DNA of 64,000 nt, from positions 277,142 to 341,141 of the forward strand of contig WTPW01000662.1 in NCBI GenBank assembly GCA_009809945.1. The letters run 5' to 3'. This document shows positions 21,691 to 33,888 of the stretch, piece after piece. The translations under genes were made by a program, and so were the position numbers. Source of the stretch: Gigaspora margarita. Taxonomy: Eukaryota; Glomeromycota; Glomeromycetes; Diversisporales; Gigasporaceae. The notes under the pieces are model-generated. The model was not told the DNA's origin, did no database searches, and worked only from the letters and a program-made list of their open reading frames with translations. The first letter of the stretch is position 1; each line of letters starts with the position of its first letter.

Positions 21691-22254
21691 TAGAGGTCTG
21701 ATCTGATGAATGTTTTATTCAAATATTCACTGAATGTTTGAATATTTGAATGTATAAAATTTTCACCAAATGAATATTCGAATATTTAAAATTTTCACTA
21801 AATATATTCATTGAATATTCATTGAATATATATATATTAAAAGTAGCAAATTTTGATATTAATAATCAAATATGATTGGCTAATCTTTGTATAATAAATT
21901 CTAATTAGTTAAAAAATATATATAACTAATTTTTAATACCAAATTTTTAAATATATATAAACTTTAAAATATTATAACTTTTATAATTATAAATTAAATA
22001 AATATCTACTTCAACAAAATTGTGGCTTTGGATTAAGACAACAAATTTCTTAAAGAGAATTTTTTAAAATTATTTGTTTTTGAATTATACTACTTTATTT
22101 TTTTTTATATTTAGTACTATATATTTAATATTCAATAAATATTCAGTGAATATTCATTGTATATTTTCAAAATTTTTGAATGAATATTTGAATATTAAAA
22201 AGATTGACCAAATGAATATCCAAATACAAAATTTTTGACTAGATAAGACCTCTA
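21691..22254. mobile_element. hAT-like MITE built of GAATATTCA motifs
   Basis: The ends TAGAGGTCTGATCTGATGAA and, reverse-complemented, TAGAGGTCTTATCTAGTCAA are flanked by a perfect 8-bp duplication CCTCAAAC (21683-21690 and 22255-22262). GAATATTTGAATATT and ATTCATTGAATATTC-type motifs fill both subterminal regions. It lies inside the left terminal repeat of the larger hAT transposon, so it inserted later. Confidence 0.88.
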
Positions 22255-22512
22255 CCTCAAACCCGAACTGAAGACCCAAACCTGACCTGGCCCAGCCTTT
22301 TGGGCTGGGTCGAACCATGATTTTTTGAACCCGACTGGGTTCGGGTCATGAGAGAGACCCAGAATGATAGTATCCAAACCAACCCGGTTTATAAAAAAAT
22401 TATTTTCGATCTGAACATTAATGGTAAAATTGCATAAGGCAAAATTTTTTTTATTGCATAAATTGCATGAAGAAAAGGTTTTTAATAGCACACTTGCATG
22501 TTGATTACTTTA

Positions 22513-22545
<33 letters not shown>
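22513..22545 (+). repeat. Poly-T run
   Basis: About 33 uninterrupted T, upstream of the transposase remnant. The length may not be reliable in the assembly. Confidence 0.9.
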
Positions 22546-22548
<3 letters not shown>

Positions 22549-22646
22549 TGAATTGGCATACTATGTTACTGATTTTAAAAGCCAAAGTGTTTTTTTTTTT
22601 ACCTATTACATTGCCTCCTATTTTTCATAAATAAAGACAACACATT

Positions 22647-25286
22647 ATGTCGAGCTCAAGTGCAATGCTATATAATGGTATTTATAAAGAAACTTGTGAC
22701 GAACTATATGGTGAACCTTATAATGAATTTTATGATATACATTATGACGAACTTTATGATGAACCTCACGACAAACTTTATAATGACAATGCTACTCAGA
22801 AGCCAACAAATACGACCAGTTCAAATGAATTTAATGATAATGAATCATTAACTTCAATTGAAACTAATGCAACTAATAAGTAATTTATTCAAAACTTAGT
22901 ACTGTATTAATTTTATATTATATAGTAATACCAATGTATATATTTTATAGATCATTTGTATGGAACTATTTTAAGAAAAAAATTAAAAATTAAGAAGAAT
23001 TAATAGTATTGATAGCAGTATGTGATTATTGTGGTAATGGTTTTAAAATCTGTAAGGATGGATCAACTTCAAGCTTCCAAAAACATCTCGTTCACCTACA
23101 TCAAAAAGAAGGTACCAGAATTAAAAGGATTGAATGAACCAAATACAGATCCACCACAAAATGTATCTGTTTTAGATATGCTTAAAGCAAAGCCATAAGT
23201 TAAAAAAAAAAAGTACATACAGTATACCTTGTAGCTTTTTGAAACGTATTATATATAAATTGTTAGACTACAGGTCAAGGTCATGAACCCTTTGATTCTA
23301 AGAAATTTATTGACCTTATTAAACAATAGATTATTAAATATAACTGGTCATTTCACATAATTGAAGATGATGGTCTTAGAGAAATATTTGCAAATTTGGA
23401 ACCCAAAGCAATAGGTATTTATTTATTTATTTTTAATATTTTTTTTATTTTTTTTTTAATTTTTAATTTATTTTTTAATTTTTAATTTATTTTTTAATTT
23501 TTAATTTATTTTTTTTTTTTTAATTTATTTTTTAATTTTTAATTTATTTTTTAATTTTTAATTTATTTTTTAATTTTTAATTTATTTTTTAATTTTTAAT
23601 TTATTTTTTAATTTTTAATTTATTTTTTAATTTTTAATTTATTTTTTAATTTTTAATTTATTTTTTAATTTTTAATTTATTTTTTTTTGTTTTTTTAATT
23701 TTTAATTTAATTTATTTTTTGTTTTTTAGCATCGTCATCAGATACAATAAAAAGGTACATAACTAGGAATTTTGAAGAAGAATGTGAACGACTTTGAAAA
23801 AAGCTGCAAGAAGTTCCTGGGTGCATATCAATCATGACAGACATTTGGAAAACCGATAATAATGACAAATTATTTAGTCAGTTACTATACATTACCTAGA
23901 CACATTATAATCGATAAAACATCTTTTACTCAATTTTATTCACATGGATGAGCAAAATATGGGTGCTGAAATAGTTAGTGCTATGGAAAACTGTCTCTGA
24001 TCAATGGAAATTATTTCTAAAATAATAGCGATTACGCGTGATAATGCAACTTCTAATAATATATTTTACAAGACTTTTCTGACTCTATTTCATTAGCCAG
24101 TATTCAATTTGATAATAAACAACAATCAGTACGATACTTCACTCATATTCTAAATCTTGCAGTACAAAGTATTTTTAATGATATAGGAAAGAAATTAGAA
24201 ATGGTTGTTTATTTATTTGTGTTTTTTTTTAACAAATAAATGCATTTGGTGAATTAATTTTTTTTAGTTACGTGCATTAATCAAAGGTATTAGAGGATCG
24301 AAGATACATTGTAAAAAGTTAAAAATGTTGTGTTCAATACATAATATAAGGATTTTAAAGCTGATTCTTGATGTTCCTGCTTGGTGGAACCCTACCTATG
24401 AAATGTGTGTGCATGCATTAGTATTACGAATCATGCTAGATGCTATTTCTCATACCAATTTAGATTTATGCCAATACATACTTACTGAGGAAGATTGGGA
24501 AAAAATTGAACTTCTTGTTTCAATTTTAGCACCTTTTAAGGAAGGTTATTAATGACTTAGTCAACTTTTTTTTTTAAAAAAAACTCTTAATATTTTATTT
24601 AATTTAGCAACGGTCGAGATGTCAAAACAAGAATATCCAATGTTATCCCTCTCTATTATTTGTTAGTTGAAACACTTAATGAGGCTACGAAAAAGGAAAA
24701 CATTCCACAATGGCTTGCTCACGAGTGTAAGACTGCAACTACAAAGCTTTTAGAATATTGTCAAAAATTAAATATACTAAATGTTGCTGCAGTAATATTA
24801 GATCCACAGCTTAAACTTAGGTATTTTGAAAGTCTCAAATGGCAATCACAACTTATTAATCAAATCAAAAAAATGTAAGTTAGTAGTACAAATTATGTAA
24901 TATATTATAAAAATCAACAACTAATATTGTTTTTTAGTACTACAAACAAATATGAAAATGATCAAAATATGGCTTATATGATCAAAGAACCATTTAATAT
25001 AATGGCACGAATGAACAAGCAATTATGTGTAGAACAACAAAGTAAATTAAATACATATTTACTAGTACCACGAACAAGTAGGAATATTGATATTTTAGAA
25101 TAGTAGCAAAATAATGAATCATGTTATCCAAATCTCACAAAATTTGCTTGTAATATTCTTCCAATACTAGCAACAAGTGTTCCGAGCGAACAGATGTTCA
25201 GCATAAGTGGAGATATGGTCACTGACAAGAGAAACCAGTTGGATTGTAAAACAGTTCGAGAAGCTATGTGTTTGAGATCATGGTAG
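22647..25286 (+). pseudogene. hAT transposase, decayed (second element)
   Basis: The start frame (22647-22883) is acidic and has a repeated YDELYDEP-like peptide. After an intron-like stretch a BED zinc finger is readable (VWNYFKK, then VCDYCGNGFK...FQKHLVHLH), but an in-frame TAA lies within it near 22993. The stretch after 23720 gives KRYITRNFEEECERL and then a stop, followed by IMTDIWKTDN (first catalytic Asp region). Later pieces are VPAWWNPTYEMCVHAL (24325-24552) and AAVILDPQLKLRYFESLKW (24660-24878). The dimerisation domain near 25140-25286 reads LPILATSVPSEQMFSISGD, then KRNQLD and the final LRSW. Order and motifs are those of hAT transposases. Several stops make it inactive. Confidence 0.85.
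23416..23720 (+). repeat. TTTTTAATTTTTAATTTAT tandem repeat
   Basis: A unit of about 19 bp is repeated some fifteen times with slippage variants, inside an intron-like part of the hAT transposase remnant. Confidence 0.9.
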
Positions 25287-25780
25287 AGGGAACTAGATAG
25301 CTAAATACGTAATAGAATGGATTTCTTTTAAAACTAGATAAAATTCAAAATATTAGAGTTAAAAATTGCAGAAAAATAAACGAATTAATTTTTTTATACG
25401 TATGTATGATGCTTAAAATTTAGAGTTTGTGACCACAACCTGTTAGAATTTTGCAATTCATAATAAAATTGAGTGCATTTTGCTTAGTAAATTTTTTAAA
25501 ATGCATTGTTTTTACGTGAGTAAGGTATACTTATACCGGTTCCAGTTTGGGTCAGGTATTAAATAGGCAGGTATGGGTTTATACTTGAACTAGGACCAAT
25601 TTTTCGGTTTGACTTCAGGTTTTTGCTAAAACCTGACCTGACCTGGCCAGTGAGAAACACTATGCCCTAGTGTTAAATAGTTAGTTCAGTACAGTAATAA
25701 TAAATAAAATTTTACTCATAAATCTTCTTTATGAGAATTCATATAATCATATTTAACTTTTTCACATTCTGATTCTATAA

Positions 25781-25932
25781 GGGCCGTGTCATTAATCACC
25801 TGATTATTTTTTATCAGAGGCCTACCCCCCTCCCTCTTTTTTAATATAGATTTGGTCAGGTTCCTATATATAATTTCAACTTTTTTGACCCCCTCCCCCC
25901 TCTAGAAAATCACCTGATTTTTGTCACTCCCC
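25781..25932. mobile_element. PIF/Harbinger-like MITE (copy 3, opposite orientation)
   Basis: The ends GGGCCGTGTCATTAATCACC and, reverse-complemented, GGGGAGTGACAAAAATCAGG are flanked by TAA on both sides (25778-25780, 25933-25935). Its 152-bp length is identical to copy 1. Confidence 0.85.
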
Positions 25933-25935
25933 TAA

Positions 25936-28130
25936 AAGTATTTAAATAACCAATCAAATTTTATAAAGTTACCCTTGTATGAACATCTATTATTTTATAA
26001 TATTAGGATTTTTACAGTATAAGACTATCATTGGTTATGAGTGTCTTATATTTTACTAATCATTATGTTCATGTGATGAGAAAATAATAGAAATTATTAA
26101 GCTGTGAGTATATTGAAATATTGGTATAACATAGTATTTGTTTGGTAAGCATAAGTTATAAATGAATTTTGCCTTTTAAAGCATGTAATCATAAGAATAA
26201 AAAAAAATCAATTGTGCTTTGCTATCTTTGATTTGCTATATCCAAAACTGGGGTTATTTAAAACCAATAAATATTACCCAATATATATCCAAACAAAAAT
26301 GACAATTATTTAACCTAAAAGTGATTTTACCATGTATAAGCCACCTTCTCTATCCTCAATCTGACTCTATACCTACCATAAATTTATTTTAAATAATCTC
26401 ATTATGTATATGGCTTTAAGAGGCTGCTTTAAACAACTTCTAAACCATAATTAAAATGTGGAAAAATGATCAGTTGATGTACTATAATTTTAATCTGTAA
26501 TTTTTGCTACATATGATAATTTTGTATAATAATATTATAATTTCATCATAATTCGTAATCGATCTATACTATGAATTAATAATCAATGTGTAAAAATTGA
26601 AATATAGAGAATCAAGAATAAGAAGCAACCAGTTATTATTATATATATCCTTAGTTGTCATTAAATTATTTTTTAAAAAAATTATTATGCACACTATATA
26701 TCTTTGATATTAAAAAACTATGTAGATAATGTTAATAATGTTAGTGAGTCATATTCTGTGTACCACTAGCTAAATATAATTATAGAAACTATAATAATTT
26801 CAACACAAACTAACTCAATCATAACTAATTATTAGTAAGAATTTTTTGCTAAGAATATTAAGATTTGTAACAGAAATTTTACACTATACATACTATAATA
26901 GTAATTAAATTCTGTAATAGAATTTTTAGCAATCACTTAATAACATAATTTAAAAAAATACTGATAAGATAAGTGGCACAAATGCGCCATCTATCACACT
27001 AGTTTTTTTTACTAATAAAGAGTCATCTACTAAATCTGGTAATGCAAACATAATCAAATATTGAACTTTTATCTTTTAAAAGACAAGAGAACATAAAACA
27101 CCATGCAACAAAAGAACATATGCTCAATTTTCTTATTTACTATAGCATTTATGCCATTTTACTACTTTAAGCAATAGTAGTTCAAATTAAAAAAAAACTT
27201 AGATAAAATTCACAAAGCAATCTTGCTTTTTTTTAATTTGTTTATTAGTAAGTAAAATTTATTCATATTAAATTTGGTTCATTAAAGTGCTTATACAAAT
27301 TATTCTAAGCTAATTCATCTAATTCACACCATTGTTTGTCAATATGTATATCAATTTAAAAATTTTAAAACATCCATTCTAGTCCTATTTCAATTCTAGT
27401 TCAATTCTGGGTTTAACTTAAAAAAATTAAAATCTTATAGCAAATTTCAAAAAAAAATTATTTTAATACCTATATAAACTTCTCATAAATGGAACCTTGT
27501 TTATTATATATATATATATTAGAAAAGTTTTTTTTAGTACAGATCTGTGCAAATTTCTAAAAAAAAAAAACAATTATTAAAAATTAATACAGACCTGTGA
27601 TCCTGCTAGTGATTTTAAAAAAATTTTTTCATATTTTCTGCCAGATTCAATTTTTTGCACAGATTTTTAATCAATAATCTGCACAAATTTGTGCAGATTT
27701 GCTCAAATTGCAAAAAGCAAATAATAATAAATTACTATATGCTTGCCTAAATATTAAATACTAGCTAATTTTTCATATGGTGCACCAAGTCACTTCTTAT
27801 CAAATTCTGAATGCTTTTTTAAAATCTTATAACTATAAAATCTAAAGAATTATTTAATAAATAACCAATAAAAAAAAATTTTTATCTTTAGCTCTATCAA
27901 ACTTATTGGTTAAAATTTTTTAAGAAGTCCAAATATCAAAATTATAAAATATTAATATTTAAAAAATTTATACAATTTATTATGTTAGCTATAAAATTGG
28001 TGCTTGTTGTTATATATAAATTACATCAAAATTGGCATCACATGTAATTTATTACATATACATAATATTGATCAATTATAAATTTTACAAAAATAATAAG
28101 AAATAATATATTTTATTAAAAAAACCATAT
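25936..28130. other. A+T-rich intergenic DNA with palindrome and MITE end
   Basis: No gene is recognised. A perfect 24-bp palindrome, AATCTGCACAAATTTGTGCA plus GATT, is at 27676-27699. ATTACTATATGCTTGCCTAA at about 27733 recurs inverted at about 59365. A left end of the CCAAGTCACTT MITE family is at about 27777-27815. The remainder shows nothing. Confidence 0.5.
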
Positions 28131-28625
28131 TACAAGAGACACTATGTAAATGCCTTAGAGACACCATACAATACTATAAAAACACTATACAAATACTATA
28201 AAGCACCACTGTAACTATACAAATACTATAAAAATACTATCACACAATTGCCATAGAGACCCTGTACAAAAACTATAAAGACACTATACAAATGCTATAA
28301 AGAAACTATACTAATGCCATAAAGACACTGTACAAATGCCATAAAAACACCATAAAAATGCTGTAAAAACACTATACAAATACTATAAAGACACTTAACA
28401 AATACTATAAAGACACTATACAAATAGTACAAAAACACTATGCTATACAAATACCATAAAAACACTATACAAATGCTGTAGAGACACTGTACAAATACTG
28501 TGAAAACACTATATAAATGCTGTAAAGACATTGTACAAATGCAATACAGACACTATATAAATGCTATAGAACACTGTATAAACTATAAAGATACAAACCA
28601 CAAACACCATAGAAACACTATAGAA
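28131..28625 (+). repeat. 22-bp minisatellite ACACTATACAAATACTATAA
   Basis: About twenty units of roughly AAAGACACTATACAAATRCT-AT follow each other with point differences and slips. An apparent minus-strand ORF with LYSICIVF-like repeats is a by-product. Confidence 0.9.
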
Positions 28626-29039
28626 ATACTGTCCTTTTACCTAACATCTAATATAATCTAATACCTTACACTATAGCTAACTTTCTATCTACTAAATCCC
28701 AATAACATATGAATAAAATGATAAAAAAAGTGCCAAACAATCGCAAACTTAGCACCAATAATGAATATATCTAGTAATATCCAAAAAAAAACAAGATGCA
28801 ATAGTCACTTATTCTGAACCTAAAAAGAATTAGTACTGCACAAATACAATTCTAAAGCAAAAAAAATAAAAACTGATACTTTGCTATACAATTGAGAAAC
28901 TCAAATGCTCAAGTAATGCACCAGTAACAAAAGTGATTCCAAATTTGAATTACACTGCAATGAAAAAGCTTCAAATAATGTAATAATAGCAAAAGAGACT
29001 CCAAATTAGATGATACCAATGATGAAGAAAACTCCAGGA
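28626..29039. other. A+T-rich intergenic DNA
   Basis: Nothing is recognised here between the minisatellite and the A-rich tract. Confidence 0.4.
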
Positions 29040-30164
29040 AATACAAATGGATAAAACTAATGACAAAATAAATAAATAAAAATAAATTAAAAAAATATAA
29101 GAACCATTTAAAAAATCCTGCTCAGATATTATTAAATTCCTAATCTTACAGATCTCTAGCTATAGTCTTCACTATCTGGTATTCTAATGAAAAAAAGTTC
29201 AAGTTAAAAAGATAAATAAATACTATAAATAAAACCAAACAAAAAATTACTAAATCATGATTTAGATCTAATTTAAATCTAGATCCAGAAAAGATAAGAT
29301 AAAAATAAATAAAATAAATAAAAAAAAAAATAAGAAGCAAAAAGAAGTAAAAATAAAAAAATAAAAAACAATAAAATAAAAAATAAAGAACAAAAAAATA
29401 AAATAATAAATAAAAAAATCAAAAAAATTAAAAAAAGAACTGAAAAAAAAATAAAAGAAACAAAAATAAATAAATGAAAAAATAATAAAATAAATAAAAT
29501 TAAAAATAATAAATTAAATTACGTAATAAAAATATATATATATATATTATAATTTTAAATAAAAAATTTATAGATATATTATTATTTTAAATAAAAAAAT
29601 ATATATATATTATTATTTTAAATAAAAAATTTAAATATAGTAGGAATAAAAGTAAATTCTGGTTATTTCTTACTATAGAAATAACCAGAAATTTACAAAC
29701 AAAAAATACAATAAATAAATAAAAATAAATAATAATATAAAAAAAAAATAACAATAAAAAATAAAAATATATTTTTAAAAAAATATTAAAAAAAATTAAA
29801 ATAAATAAAAATAAATTAAAATTAAAAAAAAGATCTATTTAAAAAAAGATTTAAAAAAAATTAAAAAATTTGAAAAAAAACAAATTAAAAAAAAAGGTAT
29901 TAAAAAAAAAAATTAAAAAAGTTTTAAAAAAAAATAAATAAAAAAAGCATTAAAAAATTTAAAAAAAATAAATAATAATAAAAAAATATATTAAAAAAAA
30001 AGAATAAAAAGCATTAAAAAATTTAAAAAAAATAAATAATAATAAAAAAATACATTAAAAAAAAGGAATAAAAAAAAATGATAAAAATTAAAAAAAGTAA
30101 AAATTATAAATTTAAAAAAGTTTTAAATAAAAAAAATAAATAATAATAAAAAAATAGAGTTTTC
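29040..30164 (+). repeat. A-rich low-complexity tract
   Basis: More than 1 kb in which the plus strand is almost only A and T, strongly skewed to A (AAATAAATAAAAATAAAA-like). Near 29650-29700 it contains a hairpin, AAATTCTGGTTATTTCT/AGAAATAACCAGAAATTT; GGAATAAAAGTAAATTCTGG there recurs at about 31796. Confidence 0.85.
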
Positions 30165-30520
30165 TAAAACGCACCTATGGTGTTTTACACCATGTTGCAC
30201 AAAACTATTAGAATAGCCAATCAAAATTTAAGATCAGGTATAACATAAAATTTCATTTTTTTGTTTATTTTTTAAAAAAACATTCATATCTCAAAATTTT
30301 GCTTATGAAACCAACTTTGGGGCTCTAATAAAAAAAATTCCTTGCTAAAATTTGTATATACTAATGCCCCAATAAATTCCCAGGCCTCACCCTAACCTAA
30401 AGTAATCAAAATTTATTTTTTGTTTTATAAAAATTTATTTTTTTTGTTTTTGTTACACAGATTTGCCAATCTAATTTACCTATGGTGGTAAAACACCATA
30501 AGTGCGTTTTATAATAATTG
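30165..30520. mobile_element. MITE with AAAACGCACC...GGTGCGTTTT ends (copy 2)
   Basis: The left end AAAACGCACCTATGGTGTTT and the right end, reverse-complemented AAAACGCACTTATGGTGTTT, match the copy at 1231-1478. The interior differs in part and carries CACCCTAACCTAA. It sits inside the A-rich tract, so it inserted there. Confidence 0.8.
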
Positions 30521-30794
30521 AAAAAATATATTAAAAAAAAGATTAAAAAAATGATAAAAATTAAAAAAACAAAAATTATAAATTTATACTGCATGACAAT
30601 TTCAGAATTTTGCAACAGTTTTATTCTTAAAGTAGTTGTAAAATTACTATATTTATGCATAATTTTAGAATATAATTTGTAATTTACATGCTTTGTAATT
30701 ATTTCTAAAATCAAAATTTTTAATAATTAAGGAGATACAAATTAAATAATTCAATATAAAAAAAGGTTGTATTATTATTTTTTTAAAAAAAAAA

Positions 30795-30876
30795 ATTGAA
30801 CTGAAATAGTAAAAAAATTGAACCAAAATATAAAAAAATTGGACTATAATAGTAAAAAAATTGGATAAAATAGTAT

Positions 30877-30923
<47 letters not shown>

Positions 30924-31245
30924 CTGAACTGAAATAGTAAAAAAATTGGACTAAAATAGTATAAATTTTTTTTTTTTTTTTAAAAAAAAAAAAACAAATT
31001 GAAATGAAATAGTAAAAAAAATTGATCCAAAATAGAGAAAAAATTGGACAGAAATAGTGTAAAGATTTAAAAAAAATTTTAAAATGAAATATTGAAAAAA
31101 TTGGAACAAAATAGTAAAAAAATTAAACTGAAATAGTAAAAAAATTTGACTGAATAGTGTTAAAATTTAAAAAAAATATTGTGCCAAAATAGTGAAAAAA
31201 TTGTACCAAAATAGTAAAATTGCACCCAAATAGTGAAAAAATATT
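30795..31245 (+). repeat. Degenerate tandem repeat TTGGACTGAAATAGTAAAAA
   Basis: A unit of about 21-23 bp recurs many times, interrupted by long T and A homopolymers (near 30879-30920). Confidence 0.85.
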
Positions 31246-32179
31246 GTTTAATAATAATAAAAATAATTTGCAATAATGATATATTTTAGTTGCAAGAAAA
31301 AAATTATTTTTAAAATTTGCAAATAAATTTATTTAATTAGTTGCAATACTTTTGTGTAATACTATTCTCTTTTTTTTTTTAAATATATAAGGTTATATTA
31401 TTAAATCGGATATATGAATAGTAAATCAGAGGGTACAAGACTTAAAATAGTCAAAATTAAAATGTTTTGAGTAGACAAAATGCTGGAAAATTACTATTAA
31501 TCCATCTTGTACCACTATTAGTATTATCTAGAGTTCTAGTGCAGAAGTATATATACATAAAATATATTAATGTTATCTTTTGAGCATGCATATATACAAT
31601 ATGATAGGACCCCAAGCTATTGATAAATAGGTCAAAGAAAACTATAAAAGAAATTTTTGGTAGAAAGTCACTAAACATTGCATTTTTAAATAGTAAATTT
31701 TGCAAATTTTGGTCAAAAATAAGCATTTTTGAGCCAAATTTTGTACAAACTAGTTGCTGATCTATCTATATATAGTTCAGGGTCTTAATATGGCAGGAAT
31801 AAAAGTAAATTCTGGTTATTCCAGAATCCTAAAATATCTATATATAGGTTAGATCAAAAAATGCACTACTATCATAGACAAATTAAATAAAATAAAGTTT
31901 AAACAAATTCTGAACATCTAGTACAGAGGTCATATGTTATGCATTTTAGCAAAAAACCTAAAATTTGAAAAGCAAAAAAAAAGTTTTTGGCAATTATCTT
32001 GGTATCTGTGGTCCAATTTGAATAAACTTTTTTAAAATAAAGCACTTAGTGAGATGCATCTAACAAAAAAAAGTTTATTCAATTCTGATTACTGGATCAA
32101 AAGTTATTTAAACAAATGGAGTTTTGTTATTTTTAGCAAATTAGATCAAAATTGACCAAAATCCAGTTATGGCCTATAT
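31246..32179. other. A+T-rich intergenic DNA
   Basis: No gene. An inverted pair, AATTTGAATAAACTTTTTT / AAAAAAGTTTATTCAATT, lies at about 32013-32090 and may be a small foldback. Confidence 0.4.
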
Positions 32180-33540
32180 AAGAGATGTCCAGGGTCCTGT
32201 CTAAACTTGCATATTCTTTTAAAAATTATTAAAAAGATTAGATGTTTAAATTAAGAATTTGCAGAGTTATAATTGAATTTTTTGTAAAAAAACTTATCAA
32301 AATTTTTTTTCTAAGTGTAAATAAATTTGTTACATCATTTTGGATATAGTAGTCAAAGGAAACTGCTTTTATGCTTTTAAATAAACTTGTAGAGGAGATC
32401 AAAAAGAATTAGAATCCAATTTTTAGAATATTTGATCAAGAACTTATAAAGTTATAGTTAATTTCTTTGCAAAAATGTTTATCAAAAATTTTTTTAATTA
32501 AGTATAATATAATTGTTACATATGTTAGTTGCTTGTTAGTCAAAGAAAACTTGTAGAGGGAATGGGAGTTAGAATCTCAATTTTTAGATTATTTAGTCAA
32601 GTACTCATAAAGTTATGGTTGATTTCTTTGTAAAATATTCATCAAAAACTTTTTTAATAAAGTATAAGTATATTTATTACATTGTATTGGGTATGTTAGT
32701 CAAAAAAAACAACTTTTATACTTCTAAGTAAACTTGTAGAGGGGATCAAAAAGAGTTAGAATCTCAATTTTTAGATTATTTGGTTATGAACTTATAAAGT
32801 TATAATCAATTTTTTTGCAAAAAAAATCTATCAAAAATTTTTTTAATTAAGTATAAGTATATTAGTCAAAGGATACTGCATTTATGATTCCAAGTAAACT
32901 TGTAGAAGGAATCAAGAAGGGTTAGAATTTTAATTTTTAGATTATTTGGTCACGAACTTATCAATTTCTTTGCAAAAAAGTTTATCAAAAATTTTTTTAA
33001 TTAAGTATAAGTATATTCATTATATTATTTGGATATGTTATTCAAAAGAAACTGCTTTTATACTTCTAAGTAAACTTGTAGAAGGGCTTAAAAATAGTTA
33101 TAATCTCAATTTTTAAATTATTTGGTCAAAAAATTGCAGAGTAAGAGTCAATTTTCTTTATGAAAATGGTTATTAAAATTTATTTTCCAAGTATAAGTAT
33201 ATTTATTACATTATTTTGAATATGTTAGTCAAAAAAAAATTGTCTTTGTATTCTAAGTAAATTTGTAAAGGGGATTAAGTAGAATTAAATTCTCAATTTT
33301 CAAATTATTTGGTCAAGAATTTGCTAAGTTATAGTTGATTTTCTTCATAAAAATTTTTATCAAAAAAATTTTTTAAGTATAAATATATTTATTACACTAT
33401 TTTGGGTATGTTAGTCAAAAATAAACTTATAAAGTAGATTAAGAGTAGTTAAAATCTCAATTTTAAATTATTTGGTTAAGAACTTGAAGCATTATAGCTA
33501 ATTTCTTTGTAAAAATGTTTATCAAAAGTTTTTCTATATT
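32180..33540 (+). repeat. Satellite, about seven units of 160-187 bp
   Basis: The landmark TTAGTCAAA-GAAACTGCTTT recurs at about 32351, 32537, 32697, 32863, 33039, 33226 and 33412, that is at steps of 186, 160, 166, 176, 187 and 186. Each unit continues with AAACTTGTAGAGG, TTAGAATCTCAATTTTTAGA, TTATTTGGTCA and TTTATCAAAAATTTTTT. It is non-coding. Confidence 0.85.
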
Positions 33541-33570
33541 TAAAAATATAAAAATAAATAAAAAAGTGCT

Positions 33571-33888
33571 CAGAAACCAGGTTTTGTACTAAATTAATTA
33601 ACAAGCCCATTAATAAAGTTGTTCTCCAGACCAAGGCAGTTTTAAAAATAGTGAGATTATTAAAAATGATTTAGTGGATATTTTTTTATAACCTTTCAAA
33701 GTTTTATAATGATTATTTTATATAAATTACATGATTTAAACAAGTGTTATAAAATTTGAAAGGCTATAAAAAGATATCTACTGGACCGTTTTTAATGATC
33801 TCACCACCTTTAGAACTGTATTGGTCTAGAGAACAACATTTTCTTAACTGGCTTGGTTAATTTACTTAGTACAAAACCTGGTTTCAGA
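33571..33888. mobile_element. Foldback MITE of about 318 bp
   Basis: Almost the full length is an inverted repeat: CAGAAACCAGGTTTTGTACT pairs with AGTACAAAACCTGGTTTC, TTGTTCTCCAGACCAA with TTGGTCTAGAGAACAA, and so on to the AACCTTTCAAA/TTTGAAAGG centre. It lies directly after the satellite. Confidence 0.8.

Larger units (their letters stand above)
21676..25662 (+). mobile_element. hAT transposon with decayed transposase, invaded by a hAT MITE
   Basis: The terminal repeats TAGTGTTCCTCA and TAGTGTTTCTCA are flanked by TGCCCCAA (21668-21675) and TGCCCTAG (25663-25670), an 8-bp duplication with two transitions. The subterminal DNA repeats GACCTGGCC, CAGGTCAGGT and GGGTTCGGGT motifs. A 564-bp MITE with its own perfect duplication is inserted 15 bp inside the left end. 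The transposase remnant is at 22647-25286. Confidence 0.8.

Noticed and set aside
22252-22491. 79-codon minus-strand ORF
   Set aside because: It lies in the motif-rich left arm of the hAT transposon and does not resemble a protein family.
28295-28531. Minus-strand ORF with repeated LYSICIVF-like peptide
   Set aside because: It follows exactly from the 22-bp minisatellite read without stops. It has no other coding signature.
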